Below are positions 34,286 through 46,369 of a stretch of DNA of 64,000 nt, in pieces. This stretch comes from Mimachlamys varia (lineage: Eukaryota; Mollusca; Bivalvia; Pectinida; Pectinidae), in NCBI GenBank assembly GCA_947623455.1, contig OX392543.1, positions 21,326,757 to 21,390,756 of the forward strand, read 5' to 3'. Position numbers and translations under genes: made by a program. Position 1 is the first letter of the stretch, and every line of letters begins with the position of its first letter. The notes beneath the pieces are model-generated. The model was not told the origin of the DNA, ran no database searches, and saw only the letters and a program-made list of their open reading frames with translations.

Positions 34286-34792
34286 AACAAATAGTGAAAC
34301 GGATATCAGAAAAAGAGAAACGGATTTGACAAATACTGAAACAGATATCAGAAATAATGAAACGGATATCACAAATAGTGAAACGGAAGTCACAAATAGA
34401 GAAACGGATATGACAAATAGTGAAACGGAAATCACAAATAGTCAAACGATTATCACAATAAGTGAAACGGAAGTCACAATTAAGTAGTGAAACGGATATC
34501 ACAAATAGTGAAACGGATATGACAAATAGTAAAACGGATATCACAAAAAGTGAAACGGATATCAGAATTAAATAGTGAAACGGATATCACAAATAGTGAA
34601 ACGGATATCACAATTAAATAGTGAAACGGATATGACAAATAGTGAAACTGATATGACAAATAGTAAAACGGTAATCACAAACAGTGAAACGGAAGTCACA
34701 ATTGAGTAGTAAAACGGATATCACAAAAAGTGAAACGGATATCACAATTAAACAGTGAAACGGATATTACAAATAGTGAAACGGATATCTAC
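34286..34792 (+). repeat. 21-bp minisatellite, about 23 units
   Basis: The unit acaaatagtgaaacggatat-c is interspersed with longer units containing an extra aattaa or aattaag. Units differ by single bases (atatg, aagtc). A 90-codon minus frame through it (34272-34544) is a 7-residue repeat (DFRFTIC-like) created by the 21-bp period and is not a gene. Confidence 0.95.
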
Positions 34793-34794
34793 CC

Positions 34795-35475
34795 AGGACA
34801 TAATATCTATTTATTATCTACAAAAGAACACGCTTGAATTACTGATCATCCTAGCATGCATGTCACGATTCCAACGTCGACTGCAGCTGTTGAAAGTTTT
34901 ATCGATAAAGTGCTATAATAAACAGTTTATGTCACATTGTACTTTTAGCACGCTAGATTTGGATAATATAACTTCTCCGTAAGATGTCACTGTTCGACGA
35001 AATACCGTTCACAACTAAAGATTAATTACAAGTTTTAATATTTATGGTAGGAGCATTTTATTTTGAATTACAAATAAGAGTGATCGTAAATTGATCTCAA
35101 GGGGAAAGAGTAAGATTTACGGTGGGAAACTTCATCTTCAGCATCTTAGATTCATGAGGAAGAACTCCATATCGAGTACCATCAGGTAATACTATATCTA
35201 ATGTTCTGGAGATTGAGTGATTATTTGAAAATGTATACAACACTTTGCTACATCTTATCACTGATAAGGTTTTATATTCCATGAATGTGTGAGTTTTTGA
35301 TATCATACACGCATGAATACAATATCAAATGTCTCTCAATGTGTTTGGTTGTCTGAAACATCATAAATCTGGCGCTGCAATGCTCGCTTGCCGGAAACCT
35401 GTTTAAACCAAGGCTTTGCAGTTCACGTTATTTTGTACAAAATTACCGTTTCTTAAAGACGCCATAACTATTGTT
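34795..35475. other. No gene seen
   Basis: Unique-looking DNA. The frames at 34755-34982 and 35097-35306 (minus) carry no motif. Confidence 0.5.
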
Positions 35476-35479
35476 TATT

Positions 35480-35715
35480 GGGTGGTCGGGTGGTGCAGTG
35501 GATAGCGCACTTGCCTTTCACCAAGGCGGCCGGGGTTCGACTCCCCGTCCGGACGTGAAAAGGTATGGGGTCACCTGACCGACTACGTGGGTTTTCTCCG
35601 GGTACTCCGGTTTCCTCCCACAATAAGACCCCTCGCGCGCTAACATCCGGGCCAACAAGAGTGATTAATATAAGTTTTATAACTTGTTTCATAATTGTTA
35701 TAAAATAAAAAAAGT
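35480..35715 (+). mobile_element. SINE family B, full-length copy
   Basis: A tRNA-derived head with A-box-like ggtggtgcagtggatagcgc and B-box ggggttcgactccccg. A conserved body follows: gggttttctccgggtactcc, ggtttcctcccacaataaga, acatccgggccaacaagagt. The 3' end is A+T-rich (ataacttgtttcataattg, aaataaaaaaag). Other pieces are 27182-27289 and 57200-57365 (minus) and 61985-62090 (plus). The body block is also shared in part with family A. It resembles SINE superfamilies described from bivalves and other marine animals; the exact name is not assigned. Confidence 0.9.
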
Positions 35716-35765
35716 TTATATTTATATTTAACTATTGTTTATCAATATATTTATGATTCATCTAA

Positions 35766-35884
35766 CTTTCTTTTGCGCTTACTTGGTAATTATGTTCATT
35801 ATCTGTTACGTTTCTAAAAATGATATCAGTTAGTATAAACCGTGTTTGATAAAAGCTGTTCTCAAATGTAAGCGCAAAAGAAAG
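35766..35884. repeat. Perfect 17-bp inverted repeat, 85-bp spacer
   Basis: ctttcttttgcgcttac at 35766-35782 and gtaagcgcaaaagaaag at 35868-35884 are exact reverse complements. The sequence just inside the left arm (taattatgttcattatctgt, tacgtt) recurs diverged at 36074-36112. Confidence 0.85.
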
Positions 35885-35998
35885 TCATGAAATGAAGTTA
35901 ATGACGAAAAGACTACCATGTTAAATTTTCAACTAGCGTACTTAAGGATAGTTTGGCGTCGCAATAATTTAGCGTTTTATGTTCAAAATATGGTTGCG

Positions 35999-36085
35999 CC
36001 AAATTTTGGCGTTTACAATCATGTGTGTTAATTTTGGAGTCTACCATCATATGTGTTGAATTTTGGCGCTTACCTGTAGTTATGT
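35999..36085 (+). repeat. 28-29-bp tandem, about 3 units
   Basis: Units begin aattttggcgtttacaatca, aattttggagtctaccatca and aattttggcgcttacctgta. They carry the same ggcgcttac core as the nearby inverted repeat. Confidence 0.75.
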
Positions 36086-37674
36086 AATTTATCTGTTTAT
36101 TCATTACGTTACGGGTGTATTTATGTTTGATTTATATACAGTAGAAAGGTTTATCATTGCAAAACATCGCCGTTCTCACGTCCACATTCTCAAGTAAAAT
36201 GTCATTTGCCTCAGGATTAAAAAAATGTTAAAATACATTTTGAAGCCATGCTGCGTGGAAATGTACACAGGGATTAAGAGCTACCTACCTACAAATGAGT
36301 ACAACATGTGACAGGACACCGGTTCGAACCCAGGAACCAACTGAACATGACAGTACATAACATGACCAAGACCAATATTATGAACAGTGTGCAGCAAAAA
36401 CGAACTTGAGAACGAGATGTTAGCCGGAAAGCGGAAATCTCTAGTGTCTTGGCTGCAATAGGGCAGTGTCCTCAACTTAATCATCCCTAAACACATATTT
36501 AAACACTTTCCGATCAAAGGTTCGAGTAGTTCATCATGAACGATTAGGGGTTAATAAGTCAAAGGCAGAGGTAGGGGGAGGTGGGGGGGCTTAAATATAC
36601 CACATCCCTACACATGTACAAGATAAAAACATATACTAACAAAACATGGATCTTACTTTCTGATATTTTTGTTACGCAGAGCAATCAATGTTTACACACC
36701 ATAAACGTTCTCTTTAAAATTAAATGTAAAATTTAGAAAAAAAAAAAAAACAACATTTACGTCACAAGGAGACTAAAAAAGAAACATTTGCGTGCCAATA
36801 CCATATAAACCTACAGGAAAGGAACATGATCTTGCGCATACCCGATATCTGATCATCTGTCAAAATATTGATTAGCATGATTGACCTAAATGGGCACATT
36901 TGAAATTTTGCACGGCAATCAAACGTTTGTAGGAAAATTACGACTTTCTTTGTCCTATGTGCACTAAAGAAAGTTAAAATACCACATCCCTTCACACTTG
37001 TCAATGTGTTTACTGTTATCATTTCGTTCAAAGTTAAAAAATTTGAAATTTATTGACATTGACTGTGATAATTATAAACTATTTCGTGGGTTCCCACCGT
37101 GTCCCTAAAAATTGGTTGTTTATTTGTTCTTCTGGATCACCATGGGATGACTATACATGCAACATCAACGTACTGCGCAAGATCATGTGCCATGTTTACA
37201 CCCGGTCGAAACAGGGAGTATGTTCAATGTTTGACCAACAATCGATATATATCAAAACAATATCAATGTTTTTGTTGAATTCAATGGAAAAGAAATATTT
37301 TTTCTTTGTTTTTACGATATCATTCTTTCACATATATATCGTTTTCATTTACTATCGACGATTGAATCCTGAGGTGCGCAAGATCATGTGCCGGCATTGT
37401 ATATATCCAGTACTACAATTTAGAAAAATCCGCACCGTTCTCGGTCGCAGGTAAAAAAAAGACACAGAATGAAATATGACTGCAGCAAATCTATTCAATT
37501 ATTGACAAACTATGAGGGGAAATGTATTACTTCTGTCAGGCAATGCTGAGGGATGTGTCTTTTAACACAATTCTGTCACCCCTGGACAGGATTTGGGGTT
37601 TGTCAACGCGACAGTCTACGACACAAACACTTTAAGGCATGGAGCGACGGATGGAACCTGCAAATTGGGACTAA

Positions 37675-38900
37675 ATAGGTAAAGTATTAATGTCAGAGCA
37701 AGAAACCACAACCATGGACAGTTATTTGGTAAAATCTCAGTGTCATAGCAAGAAACCACAAACTGAGAAGTCTTTCTGTAAAGTCTCAGTGTCAGAGAAA
37801 TAAACTACAACCCGGAGCGGCCATTTGTAAAGTCTCAGTGTCAGAGAAATAAACTACAACCCGGGACGGTCATTCTGTAAAGTCTCAGTGTCAGAGAAAT
37901 AAACTACAACCCGGGACGGTCATTCTGTAAAGTCTTAGTGTGAGAGAAAGAAACTACAACCCGGGACGGTCATTCTGTAAAGTCTCCGTGTCAGAGCAAG
38001 AAACCACAACTTTGGACAGTTATTCGGTAAAGTCTCGGTATCAGAGAAAGAAACCACAACCTTGGACAGTTATTTGGTAGTAACGTTTCAGTGTCAGAGA
38101 AAGAAACCACAGCCTGGGAGAGTCATTCTGTAAAGTATCAGTATCAGAACAAGAAACTACAAACTGGGACATTCATTCTGTAAAGTCACAATGTCAGAGA
38201 AAGACACCATATCCTGGAACAGTTATTCTGTAATGTCTCAGTATCAGAATAAGAAACCACATCCTGGGACATTCATTCTGTAAAGTCACAATGTCAGAGA
38301 AAGACACCATATCCTGGGACAGTTATTCTGTAATGTCTCAGTATCAGAATAAGAAACCACATCCTGGGACAGTTATTCTGTAAAGTCTCAGTGTCAGAGT
38401 AAGCACCACAACAAACTAAAATTATTTAATAGTGTCACAATGATAAAACAGAATGGAATCAAAGTTAAGAATACTAATTTTGTTATGTCACAGTATCAAA
38501 GTAACAACCATTAATCGAACATTTACTCGGTATGTCTAAGTAGCAGAACAGGAATAGTAGTTTGGTGAGGAATGACTATCAGTCAGAATAGAAACGTCAG
38601 ACCGGAATAATAATTCGGCTAGGTCTCATTGTCAGAGAAAGAATCACAACCTGGGAACATTATACAATTAAATGACTGTTGAAAGACAGGCATCACTGTC
38701 TGGAACAGTGATTTGACGAAATCTCAGTGTCAGAACACAACCCACCACGTACCTGGGCAGTTATTCGGTAAAGATGAAGGAACTACAGTCCGCGACAGTA
38801 ATTCTGTAAAATTACAGTTTAGAGACTGGACCAAAACTTCGGACAATGTTTCGATAAAGTAACGGTTACAAGAGAAAACAAGACAGGGCAGATTACAACT
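37675..38900 (+). repeat. 50-bp minisatellite with decayed flank
   Basis: The unit comprises gtaaagtctcagtgtcagag, aaagaaaccacaacctggga and cagttattct. About fifteen good units run to 38410, followed by increasingly diverged ones to about 38900. Neighbouring units at 37790-37980 are nearly identical, which suggests recent local amplification. Confidence 0.9.
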
Positions 38901-38904
38901 CTAC

Positions 38905-41608
38905 ATCTTTAGACAGAAAGGAGTGAGTGCAAATGATTGAGGGCCGTAAATGTCGGCGTAGTTTGGAAACGACAATGTTCGTTCACAAACGTGCGACGGT
39001 TATCGATCAGGTTGGTTTAAAATCGGTAAACATCTCAAGCACTTCAAAGTCAATGCTAAAGAAGCATAATGTAATATAAATATTAGAAAGATGTCACTTA
39101 ATAAGCTGAGATTTCAATGTCAACCAGCTGATTGAACACGACTGCGTTCATGTATTTCTTGACATAATATCACTTCCCCTTTTGCTAAATTGCAATATGC
39201 ACATGATTTATTTAGATTTCAAAGAAAATCAATAATTGATCTATTTACTAATCAAGATCCTAATACATGATATTTACCCGTCCGATATCAATATAGTTAC
39301 ACACGGTGATCTAACTGAAATAAGATTCCAATTTTTGGTCTCTGATTTGTAGGAGACAATACCAAACCAGGTTTGGGGCCAAACACATGAGACATGACCT
39401 GTAAGGTCCAAAGTTGTAGACCAGACACATGAAATCGATTAACTTGGGACCAGGTGAATAAGACCAAACTAGGCCAAGACTTCAGACCAGGCCAGTGATA
39501 CTAGAGCTGACAATGTTTTATGGTATGTTTGAAAGCTGTAGAGCATTGCCATTCAAGCTAGGGGGAAACAAGGTTTATGTAATAAAAGGACCCCAAACTG
39601 TTGCCAGAATATATTTCCATGCATCTGCACGGATCATTGATATTTTAGTGATAACAGGGGCGAATACTCTAAACAGAAAACAGACATCTAAACACAATTT
39701 TAAAAAGCACATCGTTACTCAATCTAATCACTACTACAATCTAATTTCTCATTTTGGTTTCCTTAACTGTTTCAGTTTGACAAATAACATTTAACAGAGT
39801 TGAAAGTGATAAATCATCAGAAAATACGAAATCTCCATGTTCCATTTGCCTGCCTTAATCAATTTTCACTGAAACTACCGATAACACTCAAATGTTTTGC
39901 AAGTCAGCTACATTTGTGTCTTGATATCAGTATCAAGCCGCAACTGGACATTAGATATAGCGTACAGCAATGTGATAAATAAAAAACATAATGATTTAAG
40001 AAAGGCTGCAGGCGTACTTTTGTGTGAAGACAAAACGTTTATTCAAAACAAAAATATCAAGGGACTATTTCTTAACGCGGAAGCAGCTGTAATGCTTCCT
40101 TGGGATGTTAGATAAAGGAAAAAGTGCATGCGAATGGATATCGATGAATTTAACGAGATATATCAAGGCTGCTGCAGACTTAAAACTGCAAAATGTTACG
40201 ATATGGCACGAACGCCTCAAATTGCACGGGATCTTGGAGACATTCATGCTTGAAATCCAGGTCACGACGAAAAAAAAATCAACGTCAACATTTTCCCCCA
40301 TGTTAACGAGTTTAATGCACGCGAGACAAATCAGACTAAGATGGGTTTAAGTAATAACAATATCAGGCCGATATTTTATAATTATTTTCTGTTTCACGAT
40401 TTTTTCAGATAAATTATCTACAGTATGAAGGCTGATGTAAAGTAAAGTAGAAATGGGGTTCTTTCTATTTTTTTGTATGATGCACAGACATAACCACTGT
40501 AATTATATAATTGACACTCTGGCTCTAAACGAAGCCGTCCAAATATGGGCTTCCGCTGTACGCCAGAACATTAAATTCACTTAGTCCTCGGAATGGTTCT
40601 GCATGCGCTAAAGAAAATAATTGAATTTTGCTCAAATGCCGAAGACAAACAAACCTTTGACAAATATCGCGTCTGAACGTATTAGCCAGAACATCTAACC
40701 GTGCGATAAAATCGCATTTAGTCATTAGAATTAGAAAGCCAGGGAGGAATAAAGCTCATGAATGAAGCGAGATTTTTTTTTTATTTTTACAACAGTGAAC
40801 GTGTAGTTTTTTGTATGTTTATTTTTTTCATTTAGAAGGCCGTTCTTCTTTCACGTTTACTATTTCACTAAAAAACAGATTTTCTCTTAAGAATGTGCTC
40901 GTATTGCCTTGCCATTTTGAGGTGTTTATTTTTACAAAATCTATCTGATTAAGATATAAACATTACTACTGATTTAAAATACTCTTATAAGGAAAGGAAA
41001 ATCTGCTAATAAACACCAATATTATGATTTTTAGAGCTATGCATTTTTACATAAACACCCGCAACAGATTTTGAATTACTTGAATTAATGAATTGTATTA
41101 TCAGTTACAAATGTATCTTACTATCGGATAACACTGTTATCTCTTTAATGTTTTTTCTATCCTTCCTTTCCTTCAAATGTTGAATACATTTTTTTGTATT
41201 TATACTTGTTTTGGAAGAGGGCGTTGACAATGTTAAAAAAAAAAAACTGATGCTCAATCCTGTTGCTTTGTTTTGTGGCAATAACTATGTTTAAATCAAA
41301 TTGAATATCAATCGTTTTATCCTTATTTAAGGCGACAAATGGTGGATCAACCTTGATTTTTTTAATGTTTATCGACATTCTTACTTGGTCTTTTATCATG
41401 TCATTATGGTAAGTTAACTTCACGCGGCCTATTTTCGCCCTAACGTTTGACTGTTAATTTAACCATTATTTTGCAGTTTGATTTTAACCTCCTTTTAACA
41501 GCTAACTAACTGTTTTATCACCTCTATTTCTCATAATGTTCATGTTTTTCGTTCCTCCAATTTAAACATCCTACCGTTTATGCTGATATGGAAATGTTTG
41601 TACTGACC
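38905..41608. other. No gene seen
   Basis: A cluster of agaccag/gaccaaac words at 39330-39500 may be a worn short tandem. Frames at 39495-39794, 40065-40301 (minus), 40105-40350 and 41157-41423 (minus) were examined; none shows a recognisable domain. Confidence 0.45.
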
Positions 41609-41611
41609 ATC

Positions 41612-42166
41612 TACATTCTAAAACGTAATACAAATGTACCAAAAACACTACTTGTTTTCTTTAGATGGCGTAATACAACTGTACCAAAAACACTACTTGT
41701 TTACTTTAGATGTCGTAAAACAACTGTACAAAAAACACTATTTGTTTACATTATATGTCGTAATACAACTGTACCAAAAACCCTCCTTGTTTACATTAGA
41801 TGTCGTAATACAACTGTACTAAAAACACTACTTGTTTAGATTAGATGTCGTAATACAACTGTACCAAAACCACTACTTGTTTAGATTAGATGTCGTAATA
41901 CAACTATACAAAAAATACTACTTGTTTACATTAGATGTCGTAAAACAACTGTACCAAAAACACTACTTGTTTACATTAGATGTCGTAAAACAACTGTACC
42001 AAAAACACTACTTGTTAACATTAGATGTCGTAATACAACTGTACCAAAATCACTTCTTGTTTACAATAGATGTCGTAATACAACTGTACCAAAATCACTT
42101 CTTGTTTACATTATATGTCGTAATACAACTGTACCAAAATCACTACTTGTTTACATTAGATGTCAT
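41612..42166 (+). repeat. 45-bp minisatellite, about 12 units
   Basis: The unit comprises tgtcgtaatacaactgtacc, aaaaacactacttgtttaca and ttaga. The period is 15 codons, so frames remain open as 15-residue repeats (for example VIQLYQNHYLFTLDV). These run 41588-41839 and 41832-42173 in different frames. No signal peptide or flanking coding sequence supports a gene. Confidence 0.95.
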
Positions 42167-42169
42167 CAT

Positions 42170-44970
42170 ATAGCTCATTAGTGTAACTGTTAAATAACAT
42201 CTAGTGTTGCAGGAAGGTTGGAATGTCGAGTTCATAAAAAGTAAGAATGATCACTGGATCCGTTTTAGACGCCGACATCACCAAACCTAAGCCCTAACGC
42301 CGTACCATATCTCGCTCTGACCTCGAAACTTGACATCTAGTAAGTGTGCGTGCTCCACTAATATATATTTCATAGCTCGTGATTAACTTCCACCGCGTCA
42401 TGAGTATCTATCACGTGATCTCAGAATCGACCTATTTCCTAGTTATTTAGCAGGTAAAGGTAGCATTATACCTGCTGCCTCTGATGAACTCAACAAGGAA
42501 ATGCTGAAATCTATACAATATGTAGCTCTTAGTTTTTTCGCAGTCGTCCCTAAAACGATGAGAACTAATGATAAAATATCAAAACCCGTTATACATATGT
42601 ATCTTGAAAAGTTATAGATGGATCTTTCAAAAAATTCATATGCATGTTCCCCTTAATGTTTTGTTGTGCCGCACTGATTTTGGGACTGATTGGAAAAAAA
42701 CTAAATGGCTGCCAAGCGGCCATCTTGGATTTTGACAATGAAGTTTTCTTAATTTCGTTCAATGGTCTCATCGGGATAAAAGGACGAACAACGAAACAGC
42801 ACAGATCAGCATTTATTGTACATGTTTGCCAATGTCACCCATCTCCGAACTAGTATCGGACGATGATAAATTTCTTCCTCAATTTAATTTTCTATTGGGT
42901 CTCTAATGGTTTTCCGCAGCGTTATCGATTTATTGATTTTGTCAGAATACAATAGTTCATGGATTATAACAATGCATGATAATTAGTTTATTGCATTTTT
43001 GTTATTAAATCGTCGCTTATTACGCTTTATATTGCTAGAGCGGTAAATTTCTACAACAAGACACTACAAGAAAGGATTACATATACGATTTGTAATTAAA
43101 ACGAAACACGATGATTCATGGTAGTTGCATGTATATACAAGACAATTATAAGTTATTAAATGTTTTTAATATGAAATATACTAGCAGTTCACTTTGTGAC
43201 ACGGCATATGTGTTCATTACAGAGATATCAACATGCATGCATGCACGCGCCCATGCAACAGTTTGTGACCGAGCTATATTTAGAAGAACCGCTGTAAACT
43301 CTATTTATATTACAGTACTAGTGATGCATATATTGAGCTGAAACGACTGGGAGCGGGATGGGAGGGGGGAAGGTGAGAGAGTGTTGGGGTTCGCGGGGGA
43401 GTCATAACATCAAATTATATGCGTACATACAATTTACGTGTGCACGTGGCGTGTCTCTAATGTTGTCTTGTTGACGAACCGACATATGTTCGGTATTATA
43501 CTGACATACATCAAACAGTTTTTCCGGCTGCGACGATAGCTTCCGAACGCGTTGCGCTGGCGAAGCAACACCTTCACATCTGTGTTGGAATTTTTGTACT
43601 TTTTATGTTAGATAGTACTATTCTTATCCTGTCTGAGTTAGTTATAATGGTAAGAGTATGTCAGTCTTATTCTGACGATTTTTTATGCTGGGGACTATTT
43701 ATTTGAGATTTAACCTAGCTTTATTAAATCATGCTACAGATAATTATTCGAATCCCCAAGATTAATACTCATCTTCATCAGCTTCTTCTTCTGAATTTCG
43801 GTATTAATTTTTTGATATTTTGATTTTAACCTGCTAGTTTATTTTTTTCTAATCTATATTACGACAACGACATTACAGGAACTTGAGATTATGTATCAAG
43901 CGTATTTTCAAAGGGTCGAATTAATGTCATTTTGAATTTCGAATCAACGCTAAAAAAAACTTGATTAGATTCATGTCGCACACAACATGACCACTGCAAT
44001 GTTCCTGAATTTATCTTGTGTTGCATTCCTTTATAATGCATGCATTGTAACGTATACGGTAGAATCTGTTTCAGTCATATTCCATGTTTATTTCGTGCAA
44101 TGACCTCTTGTTACACGTAACTAGAGTGACTTGGTGAATAATACATTCTGAAATCTGAAATCTATAGTGATTGAAAAAACAATTTCAGCGCGAGATCGAC
44201 AACGGGTAAATCCACAGTCACATGTGATATAGGCTTAGGTGAAATAAAAACATCTGAAGAAAAAGTATTCATGGAGAAATTAAATATTGTGTTCGACCAA
44301 AAAGCAATAGTAAAGCAGATTCTTGACTGTTTTGCCAAGCTTTACAAAGGCGTGTACGGTTCAGAACAGTTAAGACCGTTGGGCTTGATATAAGTTGAAT
44401 GACTTTTGCCAAAGCCTGTTGCATTTTTAAGGCAATGAAATATTATCAAACTAAACAACTTAAACATATGACTTCCATCAAAATAAATGAAGCGAAAGAT
44501 GAAATATTAATTAAGTCATTTCTCGAAATTGGTATTTTAATTATGAAGGTATTTATCCAGAAAGCTAACCAGACTTAAAGTACATGTGACTCTCTATGGG
44601 CCAAGTGGTGCTATACACTGTAACTCTGCTCCTCTTTGCCACATTCAACGGCATCACGTGATATGGTGGGCTGTCACATGATGACATGTTCTGTCACGTG
44701 ATGACAGGCGCTGTCAGGAACTGTCAGTAACAATATGTTTATTCATATGTATGTGTTCATCTTGAGTATGCATCTTGGCGCATATCAGTGCGAAAACAAA
44801 TTATGTTTGTGGATCAGCGTTTGTAAGCAACACCTCGGCGCAAACATTACCACCCAAAATGTTTACAGTCATAGCTTGTTTCTTAGATTCCAAAGGTGGT
44901 TGATTATGCAAGAAAGCGACTCAAAAGAAATAAAAATCAAAATAATATTTTCGTACATAAGAAGAAAAAA
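42170..44970. other. No gene seen
   Basis: Contains a stretch ggctgccaagcggccatctt at 42707-42726 that may belong to a dispersed repeat, and a G-rich patch at 43347-43400. A TCACGTGA cluster lies at 44650-44725. No supported reading frame. Confidence 0.45.
44650..44725. promoter_or_regulatory. Cluster of TCACGTGA-type palindromes
   Basis: Three successive units: catcacgtgat, tgtcacatgatgacat and tgtcacgtgatgaca, followed by two gctgtcag/actgtcag half units. TCACGTGA is the M-box/CLEAR-type E-box bound by MITF/TFE bHLH factors in animals. There is no gene next to it, so function is unproven and a small tandem repeat is equally likely. Confidence 0.25.
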
Positions 44971-44979
44971 ATTTAGAGA

Positions 44980-45165
44980 ATACCAAAGCGTCACCAAAAC
45001 AATAATTCGAACTCAAAATCGATTAAACTAGGGGCAAAATAGGAACAAAGGAAAGATTTACATGGAGACTCTCGTAAAAGCACAAGATAATAAGACCAGG
45101 TGTTCCGGAAGAGTAAGCGTCTTCTGCTTCATCGACGACACCCGCCATATAAATCTCAAACGACG
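44980..45165 (-). repeat. RT retroelement 3' end
   Basis: A plus-strand text of high identity to the family: agagaataccaaagcgtcac, cgaactcaaaatcgattaaa, gaaagatttacatggagact, ccaggtgttccggaagagta, agcgtcttctgcttcatcga, cgacacccgccat. The minus-sense element is 5'-truncated right after the conserved block. Confidence 0.85.
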
Positions 45166-45409
45166 GTCTGCATTAATTATGACTGACAACATGTATTCAT
45201 TGTCCGAAGAGTGACACAGTGTATCATATGTAGCATGTCTGTCCAACTACGTTAATTAAACACTAACTGACCTTCATGCACGTGTTTCAGTATAGAAAGT
45301 ACCCCTACCCCACCCCAACCCGCCCCTTTATTTCGTTTTTATACATATTATGTTTATCTTTAGTGCAAAAGAAACATACACTTCCGTTGTCTATTTCGCC
45401 CAAATGGTA

Positions 45410-45700
45410 AATGACAATTCATCTATTTACATGTACAACTATAGCACAATTGGGCCATAGCATTTCCTTTGTCAAGCTAGCGAGACTAATTTTAGCGACA
45501 GTTAGTCGTATACATATGTGTAACTGTAATCTAAAAGGGCCGTAGCACTTTCGAATTCTTTCAAGCGCATCGAATTAGAGCGACAATTCACCGTATACAC
45601 GTGTATACTTGTAGCGCAAAGGGGCCATAGTTCTTGCATTGTCTAGCTAGCGCAACTAATTTGAGCGACAATTCATCATAAGGGCCAAGTTATTTCCGGT
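45410..45700 (+). repeat. 84-bp diverged tandem, about 3.4 units
   Basis: Units start at about 45413, 45496, 45581 and 45664, with gacaattca, gtatac-tgt, gggccatag, and gctagcg-gactaatttgagc blocks in the same order. Strongly diverged between units, so old. Confidence 0.75.
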
Positions 45701-45704
45701 GTTT

Positions 45705-46040
45705 AGTTAGCAAAATAGGTTAGAAAAAAAATGTATCGTTTGGATTTTATAATCAAAACATTTTTTTGGAATAAGTTTTTCCTTTTTTCTATCACATTTT
45801 CCTTTTTCATGAATATTCTCAAAAGGCACTTTCGTTGATGAACAGAATCAACGTCGATGAATTAAAAGTATTTATTAAAATGTCATTTGACAATTAGATT
45901 CTCGTCCTGTTTATTTCATAATCGGCTATTTAAAAGTGCATGTATATTGAGTGTTGTACATCATGTACAAACCACGAATTTTAAACTCCAAATAGCTTTA
46001 CTAAGGTACATTACTATTAATAATTATGATAATTCGAGGT
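45705..46040. other. No gene seen
   Basis: A+T-rich spacer before a SINE. Confidence 0.5.
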
Positions 46041-46044
46041 TCTT

Positions 46045-46368
46045 ATATACTGCTTTATCACAATCTATAGGTCACCTCAAAGCAGTTCACACATTATTAT
46101 CCGTTGTTATAAGGCCTAAGCAACCAGTCCATATCGTTCTCAACTCCCTGGGGAGCATACAACCGGTGCTGCCATCTCGGCGCTCACAGCTAGCATACTA
46201 CAATTTCTAGCACTTCCAACCACATACTCATTTACAGCTGAGTAGACTGGAACAATAATAATTAAGTATCTTGCTCAATGATAAATCACAAGTGCCGTGG
46301 CCGGGACTCGAACTCACAACCCCTTCGAACATGAGCCCGGCGTCCTACAACTAGGTCACCGTGCCTCA
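46045..46368 (-). mobile_element. SINE family C, copy 2
   Basis: Colinear with 32795-33087. On the minus strand the head is ggcacggtgacctagttgta, ggacgccgggctcatg, then gtgagttcgagtcccgg. The body is ttccagtctactcagctgta, aatgagtatgtggttgg; the 3' end is gaactgctttgaggtgacct. It is about 30 bp longer than copy 1 (insert around cggcgctcacagctagca). The 107-codon plus frame (45887-46210) across it is not a gene. Confidence 0.85.
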
Positions 46369-46369
46369 G

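Larger units (their letters stand above)
35720..37670. other. No gene seen; several small repeats
   Basis: Contains a perfect 17-bp inverted repeat (35766/35868), a 28-bp tandem (35999-36085) and a thrice-used 15-18-bp motif (36824, 37174, 37375). A 133-codon frame (37053-37454) has one hydrophobic stretch but no homology that I recognise and sits in T-rich DNA. Confidence 0.45.

Noticed and set aside
34272..34544. Minus-strand repetitive 90-codon frame
   Set aside because: The heptad-like residues are a by-product of the 21-bp minisatellite.
36300..36335. accggttcgaacccagg as a tRNA or SINE head
   Set aside because: A B-box-like match alone, with no A-box at the right distance.
37053..37454. 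133-codon frame with one hydrophobic stretch
   Set aside because: The hydrophobic segment arises from T-rich DNA; no family recognised and no splice or promoter support.
37675..38410. CRISPR-like array
   Set aside because: Units are contiguous minisatellite repeats without unique spacers, and the DNA is eukaryotic; the same applies to the 21-, 45-, 53- and 75-bp arrays.
42479..42510. ctgatgaactcaacaaggaaatg as a hammerhead
   Set aside because: CTGATGA and GAAA are present but the intervening bases cannot form stem II.
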